A stretch of 64,000 nucleotides of DNA, from NCBI GenBank assembly GCA_047967505.1, contig CM106538.1. One strand, given 5' to 3'. The notes under the pieces are model-generated. The model did no database searches. It worked only from the letters and a program-made list of their open reading frames with translations, and was not told the DNA's origin. The stretch is from Dipteris shenzhenensis (Eukaryota > Polypodiophyta > Polypodiopsida > Gleicheniales). This document shows, piece after piece, positions 33,417 through 44,838 of the stretch (within the stretch, counting starts at the first letter, position 1; each line of letters begins with the position of its first letter). The position numbers and the translations under genes were made by a program.

Positions 33417-35070
33417 TCATGTAACAAAGGGAACCAAGTGTAAAGCCTGTCGGAAGACTTCGAACTTGGGACGAGGAAGTGCCTTTGTAAACATATCTGC
33501 TATGTTGTCCTCTGTGGGAAGATAGAACAACTCTATGTCTCCTGCTGACAACCACTCCCGAACATAATGATAGTGAACTTCAATATGCTTGGTACGCGCA
33601 TGAAACACTGGGTTACGCGCAATGGCCAAAGCACTCTGGCTGTCAGTGTAGACAATAGTGGAGGATGTCTGGCAAATACCAAGACCTGTAAGTAATTGTC
33701 AAAGCCAAACACACTCTACTGTAGCGGTGAAAGCTGCCCTGTACTCAGCCTCACAGCTAGACGTGACAACTGTTGGCTGCTTCTTGTTGAGCCAAGAGAT
33801 ACATGAATTGCCAAGCAAAAAACAATTGCCAGTATGTGATACTCTGGTGTCGGAAAATCCTGCCCAGTCACTTTCTGTGTAAGCATGCATGGTAAGTGAA
33901 CCCTGATCACCATAGAAGAGGGCTAAATCTTGAGTGCCTCTGAGATATCTGAAGACTCTCTTCACTGCCTGCCAATGCTATGAGCTGGGCATGTGCATGA
34001 ATCTGCTGAGCTGAGATACTGCATACTACATGTCAGGTCTGGTGTGACATAAATAAATAAGGCATCCAACAGCTTGCTGATAAAGAGTGATATCACATGG
34101 TGGGCTCCCATCATGAGCTGGACTGAGACATCATGATACCCCCCTCAACATGAGCAAACTGAATGCCCAAATAATAATGGAGCCGTCCCATGTCTGACAT
34201 GTCATAAATCTGCTGCAAATCAGCCTTGAAAGCTGCAATTTGCTAAGTATCTGGGCCCGTGATGAGCATATCATCCACATATAAAATCAACACTAAAAAA
34301 TCAGATCCACTCCCACGGACATAAAGAGTGGGTTCTGTAGGACTATTATGAAAACCAAGGGATAGTAAGTGTGCAAGTTGGTGCACTTGCCAATGATGAT
34401 GGGCTGCAATGGCAATGACACATCTAATGGTAGTAATCCTGGATGTGGGAGCAAATGTCTCCTCAAAGTCAATGCCTTGTTGTTGGGCATACCCTTTTGC
34501 AACAAGACGGTCGATCTAATTCCCATGTGTCATTTTTGGCAATAGATTGTAACTCAGCTCTCATTGCATCCATCCACTCTTTGCTGTCAAAAGCATCTTT
34601 ATGGCACAGAGGCTCTTCATTGCAAGCTGTAGCAAAGAGTGCAAACTCAAGAAAGTGACCATGATGTCTGTTCCTGTCCGGGCAGCAAAAGGCTGATCTT
34701 GTTTGCTGTCCCTCAATGTATCAAGAAGCCATCTGGGAACTTGCCTTTGCTGTCTATTGACAGCTCTTTCTTCAATGACTGCATCATGAGTAGTGGGATC
34801 ATTTTGTGCCGGAAGAGAAGCCTGCAAATCAGCATGAGGTTGTCGCTGATTATTGCTTAGTGGAGGGCCTGCAGGAGGCTCATGTTGCTGGTCAAAATCC
34901 TCTTCTGATGATGGCAGAGGTAACCAAGATTCAAAGGCATCAAACATGTCAACATCTGGCTTTGCTTTGCAGTCCACAAGAGGAGAAGCTGAATGTTCAG
35001 CAAAGATCACATCTCTACTGACAATAATCTTCCCAGTATTTGGTTGATATAATCGATATCCTCTGCTCTC
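33417..35070 (-). pseudogene. copia RT-RNase H, deleted and broken
   Basis: After the stop at 35071 the frame resumes (YQPNTGKIIVSRDVIF) with several later stops. RT: FEETFAPTSRITTIRCVIAI is followed directly by AHLLSLGFHNSP, so the segment carrying motif A (DVKxAFLNG) is deleted. The catalytic LYVDDMLITG survives near 34280. RNase H shows ESDWAGFSDTRVS, SSCEAEYRA, TDSQSALAIA and EDNIADMFTKALP. It ends PFVT* at 33417. Confidence 0.88.
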
Positions 35071-37341
35071 CTAGCTGTAACCAATAAATATGCATTTGAT
35101 TGCCTTGTCATCAAGCTTATGTCTCAGCTGAGATGGTACATGAACATATGCAAGAGACCCAAAAACTCTCATGTGTGAAAGTGAAGGCTTCTTGCCTTTC
35201 CATGCTTCATAAGGTGTAATATTCTTCAATGCCCATGTGGGTGATCTATTCAGCACATAGTTGGTACACATTACTGCATCAAGCCAAAATTTATTGGGCA
35301 AAGACTTGGCCTTAAGCATGCATCTGGCCATCTCCATTGTGGACCTGTTTTTCCTTTTAGAAACAAGATTCTGCTGAGGAGTGTAAGGAGTAGTGCATGA
35401 GTGAATAATGCCCCGTGAAGACAGAAATGCATCAAACTCCTTTGACATATATTCTCCCCCCCTATCTGTGTTGAGGGTGACAAGATTGCATCCTGATTCA
35501 TTCTCAACCATATTCAGCCATCTCTGAAAGCATAAGAAAACTTCAGATTTGGCTTTTAAAGGATATATCCAGCAATATCTTGTGAAATCATCAATGAGAG
35601 TCATGAAATACTTGTACCCCCCAATGGCATTTGTCCTCATTGGGCCACAGACATCACTGTGCACTAGCTGCAATTTCCTTTGTGAGAGTTTTGGACAATT
35701 CTTTTGAAAAGGAAATCGATGCATCTTACCCAAAAGACAACCCTCACACACATGTTTGGAAACTGTGTGAGTTTGAGGTACATCAGTTGCCATCTGTTGT
35801 GAATGTAGCTTTGCAAGAGCTCTATAATTGAGATGGCCCATTCTCTCATGCCAAAGATGACTTTCAGCAAGCTGTGAATCTGAAATAGCCAATGCTTCAA
35901 TAGAAAGTGCAGCTGAATGATGATCAAGGTGATAAAGCCCTTTTTGTAAAGTGCCAATGAGAACTATGGCATTATCATCACGAAGATCATAAACTAGACA
36001 TCTGTAGCCATCAAAAATTACTCTGAAACCTGAAGTAGCAATTGCTGAAATTGAAATCAAGTTGACTTCAATGCCAGGCACAAAAAGAACATTTGTCAGA
36101 GTGACAGGATGGCTTGAAATGGATGTGGGCTGCACATCTCTAACTCCTTTTACACCATATGAAGCATTATCAGCACATGTAACAGTTCCCCCTCGAGGTG
36201 CATCAGCTAAAGAATGAAACAACTGTCTGCAAGATGTGACATGCTTGGAAGCACCACTATCAAAGTACCAGGACTGAGCATCATTAACAGTAAAGAATGC
36301 ATCAGCTTTGGATGGATCAAATGAGCAATGAACAGCCCATGCCCAATCATCTTGAAGAGCATGTGCATGTGAAGCATCTTCTGGCTCATGGGATTCAATA
36401 GCATGAGAGGCATTAACTATCAATCCTGCTTTCTTTTCCTCTGAAGCAATGCGCTTCCTGCATTCTGAAATGTCATGTCCAGGCTTGCGACAATAGTTGC
36501 ATCTTTTCTTCTTTACCTTATCTGCTGTATTTTTAGATGCATGGGAGAAATTGCAGCTGCTATGCACAGATTTTGGCTTGCCCATAGGCTTGGAAGCCTT
36601 GCCTCTTCCTGTCTGCTGTGAAGCAAATGCATGATCAGGAATAGTGGCTTGTCTATTAGCTCTACTTTGCTCTTCCTGCAAAAGCAAAGTAACTACTTGA
36701 TCAAAAGAATAGTGGTCTGGATTACCCAAGGCCACTAATCGAAGGGTTGTAGCAAACACTTGATATGTATCTGGCAGTCCATTCAATGTGGTACTAACAA
36801 GCTGTGAATTTGGCACCACCGCATCAATGTTGGCAAGCTGTTCCATGAGGTCCTTGACCTTTGTCAAGTATGCATCCATTGACTCACCTTCATTCATACT
36901 GACTTCCTGTAATTGCCTTCTTAAATATGCAACACGAGCTTCATCGCGAATCTGATAGAGAGAAGCCAATTTATCCCAAGCATCCTTTGCTGTCCTGCAA
37001 GACCATATGTGTGGAATAATGATTCTCTTGCATGATAAAGCAATGCATGAATGTGCATTTGCATCTCTTGCATCCCATCTTGACTGTTCTTGAGTTGAAA
37101 GAGCAGCAGCAGCAGTGCTAGAGAAGGAGGCATCAGGAGGAGTCCCCCCTGCAGAAGGACCAGCAGTAGAAGCAACCACTGTAGCATTGGCTGGCCTCAG
37201 ATCAGCCCCAGAAACAATATTCCACAAATGCTTTGCAACAAGAATATGTTTCATGAGATAAGACCACATCGGATAGTTGGTGCCATCCAACTTATCATCT
37301 TCACGAAGAACTCCAAATAAATCTTGATTGTTCCCAGCCAT
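35071..37341 (-). pseudogene. copia gag-protease-integrase ORF, 756 aa
   Basis: Gag opens MAGNNQDLFGVLREDDKLDG (gag_pre/UBN2). The knuckle CNYCRKPGHDISEC is intact, and the protease is WYFDSGASKHVT. The integrase zinc finger includes HERMGHLNY and CEGCLLGK, with catalytic-type VHSDVCGP and LNTDRGGEY. The third acidic position, normally Glu in a QNGVxERKNR motif, reads QNLVSKRKNR, so it appears to be Lys. The ORF is otherwise open for 2.3 kb and ends FIGYS* at 35071 where the polyprotein should continue. It would yield Gag and protease but probably not active integrase. Confidence 0.88.
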
Positions 37342-37638
37342 AGCAAATGTGATACCCTAGAAAAGACCTGAAAACCCAAAAGCCTCAAGGCTATCATTGC
37401 AAAAAGCTGGCTGTCCAAAAATGACAGTAAATATCTGCAAATTTCTGACCCAAATCAAAGGGCAAATGCAGATCTGACCCAAATGTGACTATGACAGGCA
37501 ATGTTCACTGCAAAAAACAGCAAATCTGGCAAAAGCCCCAAATTTAATGAGGGCAAATAGGCCAAAAAAGAGGGCAAATGTAGAAAAGCCCCAAATTTTA
37601 CTGAAATTTTTACAAATGTGACCCAATGTATGATAATC

Positions 37639-37711
37639 TGACTCAATGTCCTGCAAAAGTGACTCAATGTCCTGCAAAATGTGACTCAATGTCCTGCAAC
37701 TTGACCCAATG
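37639..37711. repeat. Tandem repeat, about 22-bp unit
   Basis: Three copies of TGACTCAATGTCCTGCAAAA, with a diverged fourth (TTGACCCAATGTACTGC-like) and an upstream partial at 37617. Confidence 0.9.
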
Positions 37712-37984
37712 TACTACATTGCACACCAAATCCCAAAAAATAGCCTCAAGGCTTGCAACTGCAGAAATAGGACTTGCTGTCCACAAATTGACTGCAAAAG
37801 TGCACCTGTCCTCCTAGAGTATAGACCTCAAGATGTAGGCTTTCCAAACTGTTGAAATGGCTTGGGAAGGATTTCAAACAGTAGGAGGAGGATGAGGAAA
37901 GCAAAAGACCTCAAAAAGCCCAAAATTTTTAGAATATACTGCGAATAATTCACCCGTGTCAAACCTGTACTGAAATCCCGCGAT

Positions 37985-38112
37985 CTGTACTGACAGAATG
38001 TATGGCTGTATGGTAGTTGTACAGATCATGTACAACTGTACGGAGGCTGTACGGATCATGTGTGCTGAATCCAACGTACGGTTGTACGGTACAAATAGTA
38101 CGGCTGTACTTA
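37985..38112. promoter_or_regulatory. Cluster of GTAC cores (SBP-box/copper-response-like)
   Basis: About ten GTAC tetramers in 128 bp, many as TGTACGG or CCGTACA on one strand; about 0.5 is expected by chance. GTAC is the core bound by SBP-domain (SPL) factors and found in copper-response elements. Functional meaning is inferred only. Confidence 0.45.
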
Positions 38113-38459
38113 GACCTAGGACTAAGTGTCCTAGGTGTCACATAGGACTAAGTGGCCTATGTGGCCTAAAAGGCACTAACACTACAAGTGCCTACACTTA
38201 TGCCTACAAGGCACATACCATGGCCTATAGGGCATCACTAGAACCACCAGAAGATGGCCTACACGAGTGCAAAAATTCCAGAAAGAAGAACCTCATCCGA
38301 TAGTCGTGGCAGCAAATTCTGTGGTTGTTATCTTCCAAGTAGGCATGCATGCGCACACACTCGCAAGGACCTCCCGATCCCTTGACACCAACGACGCGGC
38401 TGCGGCGGCGTAACAGTGATCTCGAGCACGGAGACGTCATTCTACAAGGAGCTTCGGGA

Positions 38460-39055
38460 GGGATTGATTGGCGTCAGAGTCCGCCCCCTGCTTAGTCAGT
38501 TTCACCACATACTCGAGAGATAGCAGACCTCGCTAGCGCCTCTGGCACCCTTGTCTCTGTGGTACATGATGCTGCTACCAGATCATTTCCCACGACTTGA
38601 CCCATGCAGATCCGAGATGGGAAGATGCCCCAAAACTCTTGGTTCGATGACGAGTGCAGAGAGATGAGAGCCCACCTAATATAGGAGTGGGCTTTGTGTC
38701 ATTTGACACCACCCAAGACACATAAGATCTTTCGACGATTGACATGTCGTAAGAGGCAGGCCTTCCTCACACATAGGATGGACGAGATTGTCAGATCTTT
38801 TCAAGGAGGCGACTCGACCACTGGATGGGAGTTTCTATCAGAGGGGAAGTCACCTATTGCCATCACTGATCCAGATGTGTGGCACACGTATGCATGTTCC
38901 CTCTACGATTCCGAGGAGCAGACACCACCGGAGATGACTTTTATGCCCATGCCCACTACTTGCCACTTGTTCACCACACGGAATGCACGAGCAGCACTTC
39001 GCAGATTACACAATTGAAAAGCGCATGACCATGAGGGCCTACCGAGCTTGCATGA
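38460..39055 (+). mobile_element. LINE family 3 fragment (endonuclease-RT linker)
   Basis: Encodes NSWFDDECREMRAHL (linker typical of plant LINEs, about 38640-38680), a linker ending FTTRNARAALRRLHN, a stop, then KAHDHEGLP, equivalent to the KA.DxxGL.xE opening of RT. No other part is present. It differs from the two other LINE families here. Confidence 0.75.
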
Positions 39056-39067
39056 TAAGTAGAGTGC

Positions 39068-39290
39068 AATTAATTACCAGTCACACTGGGCTTGCATGCT
39101 CAGCAGAGTGCAGCTAATTACCACAGTTAATTGCCAGTTAATTACCAAGATAGTGGCATCTTGTTCATGAATCACCAACCACGTCATAATTAATTGCCAT
39201 TGCCATGGGTGGCGAGGTGGCGTCTGAGGTGGCACCCAAGAATCCATCGGGTTGGTAGTTAATTACCAACCGCTACAGTGGCCTGCAATT
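39068..39290. repeat. Dispersed TTAATTRCCA motif cluster
   Basis: At least seven instances of TTAATTACCA / TAATTGCCA or one-base variants in about 220 bp, without a fixed period. No gene is seen from here to 39683. Confidence 0.7.
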
Positions 39291-39688
39291 AAAATGGCTC
39301 ACTAAGAACATGCAACATCTAGTATGGAAGATATGCCACGTACAACACACATCGTATCTCACTTCAACACATATGTACACACAAGTAGATAGAACACACT
39401 TGAATATCTGGGATAAAGAACACTCCAGAAGTACAGCCCAAAAGATCTCATAAATAGACATAGAAATCGGTACAAAAGGAGCTCCAAAAATTGTACCAAC
39501 ACTTGCAGAAAACTCTGCTAAGGTAAGGCACCTCCACGAGTCTCATGTGCTACATCCTTTGTTGAGGATGTTCTCTAAATTTCCACACGCCATAAAGTAA
39601 GCCCTAAGTGCTAACTAGGGTGGTCCCATGTGGCTGCCCTAAATCTAATCCAAGAAGTGTGTATAGTTGTTGTTGCCCCATGGGGCTG

Positions 39689-40035
39689 TTGGGATAACTA
39701 TGGTCAAGGGCTTGCTCCATGGCACATGTGTGCATCTAGGGGAGTCACATGTGTGTGTATATGTGTTGTAGAGGCACATCTAGTGCTATGATGTGTCTAG
39801 TGTGTGACCTAAGTGATGATGTAAGCCAAAGGTCCCCCCATGGGAGGTTCCTTTGATTTAGGCCAATCCCACTGATGTAGGGGCTATTTGCCACTGATTT
39901 AGGGGAGGTGCCTACACCATCCTCTCTTTCTATAAAACGGAGGTCATTCCTTCATTCTAATATATGGATTTTGCCTCACTTGTGCTCTCACTCCTTGTGC
40001 CATGATGCATCTCTTCTACCCCACACTCCTCTACA
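39689..40035 (+). repeat. 5' LTR of outer copia
   Basis: 347 bp, TGTTGGGATAACTATGG..CTCTACA. A TATAAAA box is at about 39931 (TTTCTATAAAACGG). Confidence 0.93.
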
Positions 40036-40037
40036 TT

Positions 40038-40048
40038 TGGTATCAGAG
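40038..40048 (+). other. Primer-binding site of outer copia
   Basis: TGGTATCAGAG, two bases after the LTR end. Confidence 0.92.
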
Positions 40049-40727
40049 TTGATAGGCTTTGTAGAACTCATTTTGGTAGTGCCACCTTATCATCTTCTCC
40101 AACACCTCTTTTTGAGCTTTCTTCCTCCTTCCTTCTCAGAATTTGCTTAGCTCTGTTCTCCCCATTCCTTGCGACTTTTGCAAAGCCCTTCCAACTGGAG
40201 TTTCAACACTATGGGACGCTCCTCTAGCCTAGAGCATTTCCCTAGATATGGTGTATTCCACCCGCGCTGATTCCAGCAAGCTGAGATGGAAAAACGCGCA
40301 ATTCTGCTCTTCTGCTCAACCATTACCTGAGCCCTCCTAGCACAAGCTGGTCCATGCCTAGAGCCTGCTGCTGATGAGTTTCGAAGGCCAATGCTTATTG
40401 GAGCAAGGAGAAATCAGAGAAAAGACAGTCAACGAAGGTGCAACTCTCCCAGACAAGAAGGCGCACTATTTCAGCAATGCTCTGTGGTGAACGAACTTGG
40501 GTATTCAAGCTTTAGTTTTGCACAGAAAGCCCTCTCAAACTCTTCTTCAGTTGTGTGAATGGTTCCTCCAAGTTGAGCTAGTCTACTGCAATGCATTTTT
40601 GACAGTTTTGGACATTTGATGCTAGAGTAAATGCTAGAGTGATGCTTTAGGATTGAAGTAATGCCTAAGTACAGTTAGAGAATGCATTTTCAGTTTGAAA
40701 TTCAGGTGGGTCTGATCTTTTGTCAAA

Positions 40728-40928
40728 ATGCCAAGCTCTGAAGGTTCTTCTAATGCCAATAACTTGAAGAAGACTACAAGAAGGACAAAATTCAAAGTGA
40801 AGAAGACCCCAGCCAAGAAACTTTGGGAGAAGCCAATAGGGTATGAATATGCTAAACAATTAGGATTCTCTGAATTTATCTCTAGCAATCTACATTTGTA
40901 TGGTGAGGGAGATTTCTTTGTTCCATAA
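40728..40928 (+). CDS. Small basic ORF in copia leader, uncertain
   Basis: 66 codons, MPSSEGSSNANNLKKTTRRT then KKLWEKPIGYEYAKQLGFSE. The first half is rich in Lys/Arg/Ser/Thr. It lies in the untranslated leader 55 bp before the gag ATG. No family recognised. Could be chance, a leader peptide or the remnant of a captured sequence. Confidence 0.25.
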   Translation: MPSSEGSSNANNLKKTTRRTKFKVKKTPAKKLWEKPIGYEYAKQLGFSEFISSNLHLYGEGDFFVP

Positions 40929-40982
40929 AATTAGTCATTTTGTAAGAGAGTAGACACTGCCTGACAAAGGTAAGACCCTCTC

Positions 40983-41835
40983 ATGGCTACTTAAAAAATT
41001 GACAAGTTCAATGGCCAAGGATTCCATACTCGGCAGATGAAGATAAAGTTTATGCTTATGAAGGAAAATCTATGGGAATTAGTCAAGGAAGGAACTCAAA
41101 CCTCTTAGGAAGGTGAATCAACTACAACAAAAGGTAAAGGAAAAGACACTGACTCTACTTCTACACTTGCAGATGCAAAGAGAATTGAGAAAACCTGTGC
41201 CATCATTGCATTAGGTTTGGGTGATGACTATGTACACCACATTTCGGATTTGGAATCCCCTTTTGAAGCATGGCACAAGTTAGACATATTGTTTGGTGCT
41301 AGCTCTCATACTTTCAAATTAAATCTGAAAATTAAGTTCTTTGAACTTAAAATGGAGGGAGATAATGTTGCTGCCCATGTCAACACTATGAGAAGTATTA
41401 TGACACAACTAGCTTCAATTAATTCCCCCATTATTGAGGATGATGCTATGGCAGTGCTTTTAAAGAGCATGCCTCAGGATTTTGACAATGTGGTTACTAC
41501 TTTGAAGCATCTTCCTCAACCCTCATTAGAAGGCATCATTAGTGCCTTACAAGAAGAGGAAAGAAAGAACACTTCAAGAATGGGCAAAATGCATACAGAG
41601 GCACTTGCAGTGAAGTTTTCAAAGAGCAAGTACAAGGCTTGTAAACACTGTGGGAAGAACAATCACCTTGAGAAGGATTGTTATAGAATCAAACCTTGCT
41701 CATATTGTGGAAAGAATAATCACTCTGAAAAGTTTTGCAATGAGAAAAAGAGGACTATGACAAATTTGGTTGAAGAGATAATTCCATCAGCAAAAGAAGC
41801 ATCCAACTTTGTGGTAGAAGATAAGGACTTTGCCT
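40983..41835 (+). pseudogene. copia gag with two CCHC knuckles, interrupted
   Basis: The ATG at 40983 gives MAT, then a stop (TAA where Ser is usual), then KIDKFNGQGFHTRQMKIKFM. A second stop lies near 41107, and 41217-41835 is open. Core: DDYVHHISDLESPFEAWHKL and LKSMPQDFDNVVTTLKHLPQ. The two knuckles CKHCGKNNHLEKDC and CSYCGKNNHSEKFC are intact. At DFAF a LINE is inserted (poly-T from 41836). Beyond the insertion the frame meets TGA at 61153, so no pol ever followed in this copy. Confidence 0.9.
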
Positions 41836-41850
41836 TTTTTTTTTTTTGGG

Positions 41851-43610
41851 CAAAAAAGAGACTTCTATTAAGTATTCAAGAAAACCGTTAGAGCAAGCTC
41901 CATACGGGAATACGGGATACACCATGCAATGCATGAAAAGCTCAAGAGCCAAAAAGAAAGGATTGGGGCTGATAGTGCCATCTCAATCCGGTAGCACCTC
42001 CGAGAAAAAGGGAGAACCCCTCCAAACTCGAAGAAATACAGTCCTCCTAGAAGAGGCTGCTTGTGAAGGGCCCTAAATGCTAGCCCATATGGCTATCAAA
42101 GTGTGAACCGTGTCACTCCAAATACCCGTGAACACCTGTGATGGGTGTATCTGGGTGTCATCCAAGGCCTCTATGCATCTAGCTCTCCAAATGTGCCAAG
42201 AGGAAATGCTAGCCAAAATCTCCCAAGAGGTGTCCACTGAAACATGTGAAGCTCTAAAAGGAATATGTGGTACATCCTGAAGAGAGCAGGGCTCTATCAC
42301 CTGTCGGCGGATCGAGAGTGCCCAAGAAGAAGGCTCACCCTCATAAAACACCTGGGGCCCAGTAAGGGATAACCATGCGACCGAGCCCCAAGTCATGAAG
42401 AAAGGGGAAGTATGAAAAATACAGAGTATCCGAGTAACTCCTTTCCAAACAATTCTCGCTTGATTGCAGTCCCAAAGGCAATGTCGCACTGACTCCTTTG
42501 TAGAATGACAGCGAGGGCAAGTGGGATCAGCCCCAAACCATGATCTCCACAGATTCACTGGAACCCTTCCATGAATAGAAAGCCAAAAGAAAAGAGTGAT
42601 CTTTCTATTTCTGAGGGATTTCCAGAGCCTCCTCCAGAAATTCCTACGCAAATCTGTGGTGATGAAACGCTATCCCAATGGGGGGCTCTGGAAGGAATCC
42701 AACCTCTACTACTCAGCTGAAATCTCTTGGCATTACCAACCGTGAAATGAAAGAAGGGAATCCCCCTCTCTCGGTGCCCATGATCTATCCACTCCCACTC
42801 TCCTGGGTCCCACTGCAAGCACCTGATAGGTGCACCTCCATATAATCACAACCTCCAGGATCCCAGGGCCAAGAGCAGAGGGTCGGGGTCTAAGTACCAC
42901 TACAACCCCGCTCCATGGTCCACAAAACCAGCAATCCTGACAGGCTGAAAGGCAACCTCTAGAAGAATATCATCCATGGATCTAGAGAGTATACCTCCAT
43001 CCCCAACGTCAAAGACCAGAGCATCTTCCCTGAGACCTCGAAGAGCAATCACCTATAGAGGAGCTGCTGTCCTCGAAAAAGCTCCCATCTTCGTGGTGGA
43101 AGTAATAGGCATCTCAACTGTCCAATCCACTGGGATGGCTGCATCTATCTGCTGAATCCTGCGTGCTACCCCTCTGAGGTGACTCACGGACTGTAGCCTC
43201 TGATCCTCAGGTAGCCTGATAAAAGCCTTCCAAGTGCCTACTGTGTAGGTGGGGCCTCTCTCCCATCCATACCACTGTATATAATGGGAAGTGCCCAGAG
43301 GTCTTCCATGCTCATCAAGTATACTATCGTTCCAAATGATCGGTTGCCTATCGATCTCTTCAAGGGTAGAGGGCGGAACCCTTCGAAGAGTGTTCTTGAA
43401 GCTCCCCCAAGCTTTGAGGATGGCAGTCATGAGAGGAGAGGCAGGAGACTTGAGAGAGGCAGAAGTAAAAATCCAGCGAGGGCTATCCACCCAGTCATCT
43501 CCTAAGGTAGGTGTGCAAGCCTGAATGCGTCCAAAAAAGAAATCCTTCCAAGGTTCCTGCCCAGGCATGAGTCCCCTCACCACCACCTTACAAAGCAATG
43601 CCCTGCACTA
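41851..43610 (-). pseudogene. LINE ORF2: C-terminal part with zf-RVT
   Basis: Begins LLCKVVVRGLMPGQEPWKDF (43598). The zf-RVT domain lies near 42590-42470: FFWLSIHGRVPVNLW, CPRCHSTKESVRHCLWDC. The tail with WHIWRARCIEAL and the 3' UTR then run to the poly-A. Several stops lie between 43053 and 42651. The domain is typical of plant L1-like ORF2 proteins. Confidence 0.9.
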
Positions 43611-44756
43611 TGTTACCTTATCACACGACCACCTGTCGACAGGCGTTGACCACATGACGACATCTGTTGACCACATGTTGACCATGTGTCAACACAAGTT
43701 AGCCACGCGATCACATGGGTTCATCCAGGAGTACTGTCCGAGGCTGTCAACCACAGGTCGACACATGTTAACCACAGGTCGACACAGGTCAACCACAGGT
43801 CGACACAGGTCAACCACAGGTCGACACATGTCAACCACAGGTCATCAAGAGCTGCACACACGGAGAGTGAGCTTAGCACATGGAGTATTTATATTACACA
43901 GTGGTTCAGTGATACAGTGGTGCAGTGGTGCGGTGAACCAGCTCACCTGTACATGGAGAATTTACACCATCGGGCTGGCGAGTGAGGGAGTCAGAAAGTC
44001 GCCGAAGCCATCAAGAGGTGCGGTGAACCAGCTCACCTGCACATGGAGAATTTATACCATCAGGTTGGCGAGTCAGGGAGTCAGGAAGTCGCCGAAGCCA
44101 TCAAGAGAGCCAGCGGCGCAACGGCTATCCTCAACAGCTAAGGAGATAAGAGGATGACCAATGGGAAGAAAGAGGGGAGATTCTCAGCGAAGAAGGGACC
44201 CTCCAAGGCGGGGGATGAAGATGAAGGAGAAGGGAGAGAGAAAGGGGGGCATTCGGCATTCGGCAGGGGAGCGAAAGAGAGAGAGTGAGGAGAGATAGAG
44301 GCTAGAGCTACGAGCTCGCCAAGGAGAGAATGTGGAGAGACTTGTGTGTACCCTTTGTCTACTATGGGGATAGACCTGTGTATTCTGGTGATTTGCGACT
44401 TGTGTATTCTTGTGACTTGCGACTTGTGACCTGGGGACACGTCCAGTGATATGTACATTGGCCAACTCGGTCACTTTCTCATCTCTCTTGTCTCTTCCCG
44501 ATATGGGGATTGTTCACCAGTGTAGGATTTTCTTATTTTGCTTGTGTTGTGGAGTTCACCGGTGATTGTCATTTAGCATAGTGCACTCGTACGTCGTCGT
44601 TCACTGCAGTATAGCATACGACACTCGCACACTATTGCACGGTGCGCTCTGCACGATCCATTGCATTAGAGCATTGCAAAACTCATGCTTCTCATGCCAG
44701 TGGCCTTTGGCCTTCGGTAACACCTCCGGAAGGATAGGAACCCCTCCCCTCAAACA
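43611..44756 (+). repeat. 5' LTR of gypsy E, 1146 bp
   Basis: TGTTACCTTATCACACG..CCTCCCCTCAAACA. Includes 4.8 copies of a 21-bp unit (43745-43850). Differs from the 3' LTR by about seven substitutions and three indels by eye. Confidence 0.96.
43620..43860. promoter_or_regulatory. Tandem LTR repeats with W-box-like TTGAC cores
   Basis: Unit CAACCACAGGTCGACACAGGT repeated from 43745, preceded by degenerate GTTGACCACATG words. The reverse complement GGTTGACC contains TTGAC(C), the W-box core bound by WRKY factors. About ten TTGAC/GTCAA occurrences in 240 bp. Regulation by WRKY factors is inferred, not shown. Confidence 0.45.
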
Positions 44757-44761
44757 GTTTA

Positions 44762-44779
44762 TGGCGATCACGGTGGGAC
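44762..44779 (+). other. Possible primer-binding site of gypsy E
   Basis: TGGCGATCACGGTGGGAC starts five bases after the LTR end. Position and TGG start are right for a PBS; the matching tRNA was not identified. Confidence 0.4.
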
Positions 44780-44838
44780 ACTGCTGGTATTGAGTAGCAC
44801 GAGAGAAGTCGTGATCTAGGGTCTTAGAGAGAGGTCTT

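Larger units (their letters stand above)
33290..37356 (-). mobile_element. Ty1/copia gag-pol copy, LTRs not resolved
   Basis: Reverse strand: PBS-like GGGTATCACATT (37356-37345), gag-protease-integrase (37341-35071), RT-RNase H (35070-33417), 3' UTR, and PPT GGAGGGGGG (33291-33299). Gene order protease-integrase-RT defines copia. No pair of LTRs could be matched: sequence below 33290 looks like host intron. Related by its 3' UTR to the copia end at 5531-5996. Confidence 0.88.
37357..38310 (-). other. Probable 5' LTR/leader of the copia, boundaries unclear
   Basis: Lies upstream of the copia PBS on the reverse strand. It contains a short tandem repeat, a GTAC-rich patch and no coding similarity. 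No TG..CA limits could be paired with sequence beyond the 3' end, so the assignment rests on position only. Confidence 0.4.

Noticed and set aside
38040-38110. GTACGG repeats as a CRISPR-like or satellite array
   Set aside because: No constant unit or spacer length; only a short core recurs.
43606-43610. CACTA at both ends of the 16 kb element, suggesting an En/Spm (CACTA) DNA transposon
   Set aside because: CACTA is outside TG..CA LTRs as a 5-bp direct duplication, and the interior is gag-pol.
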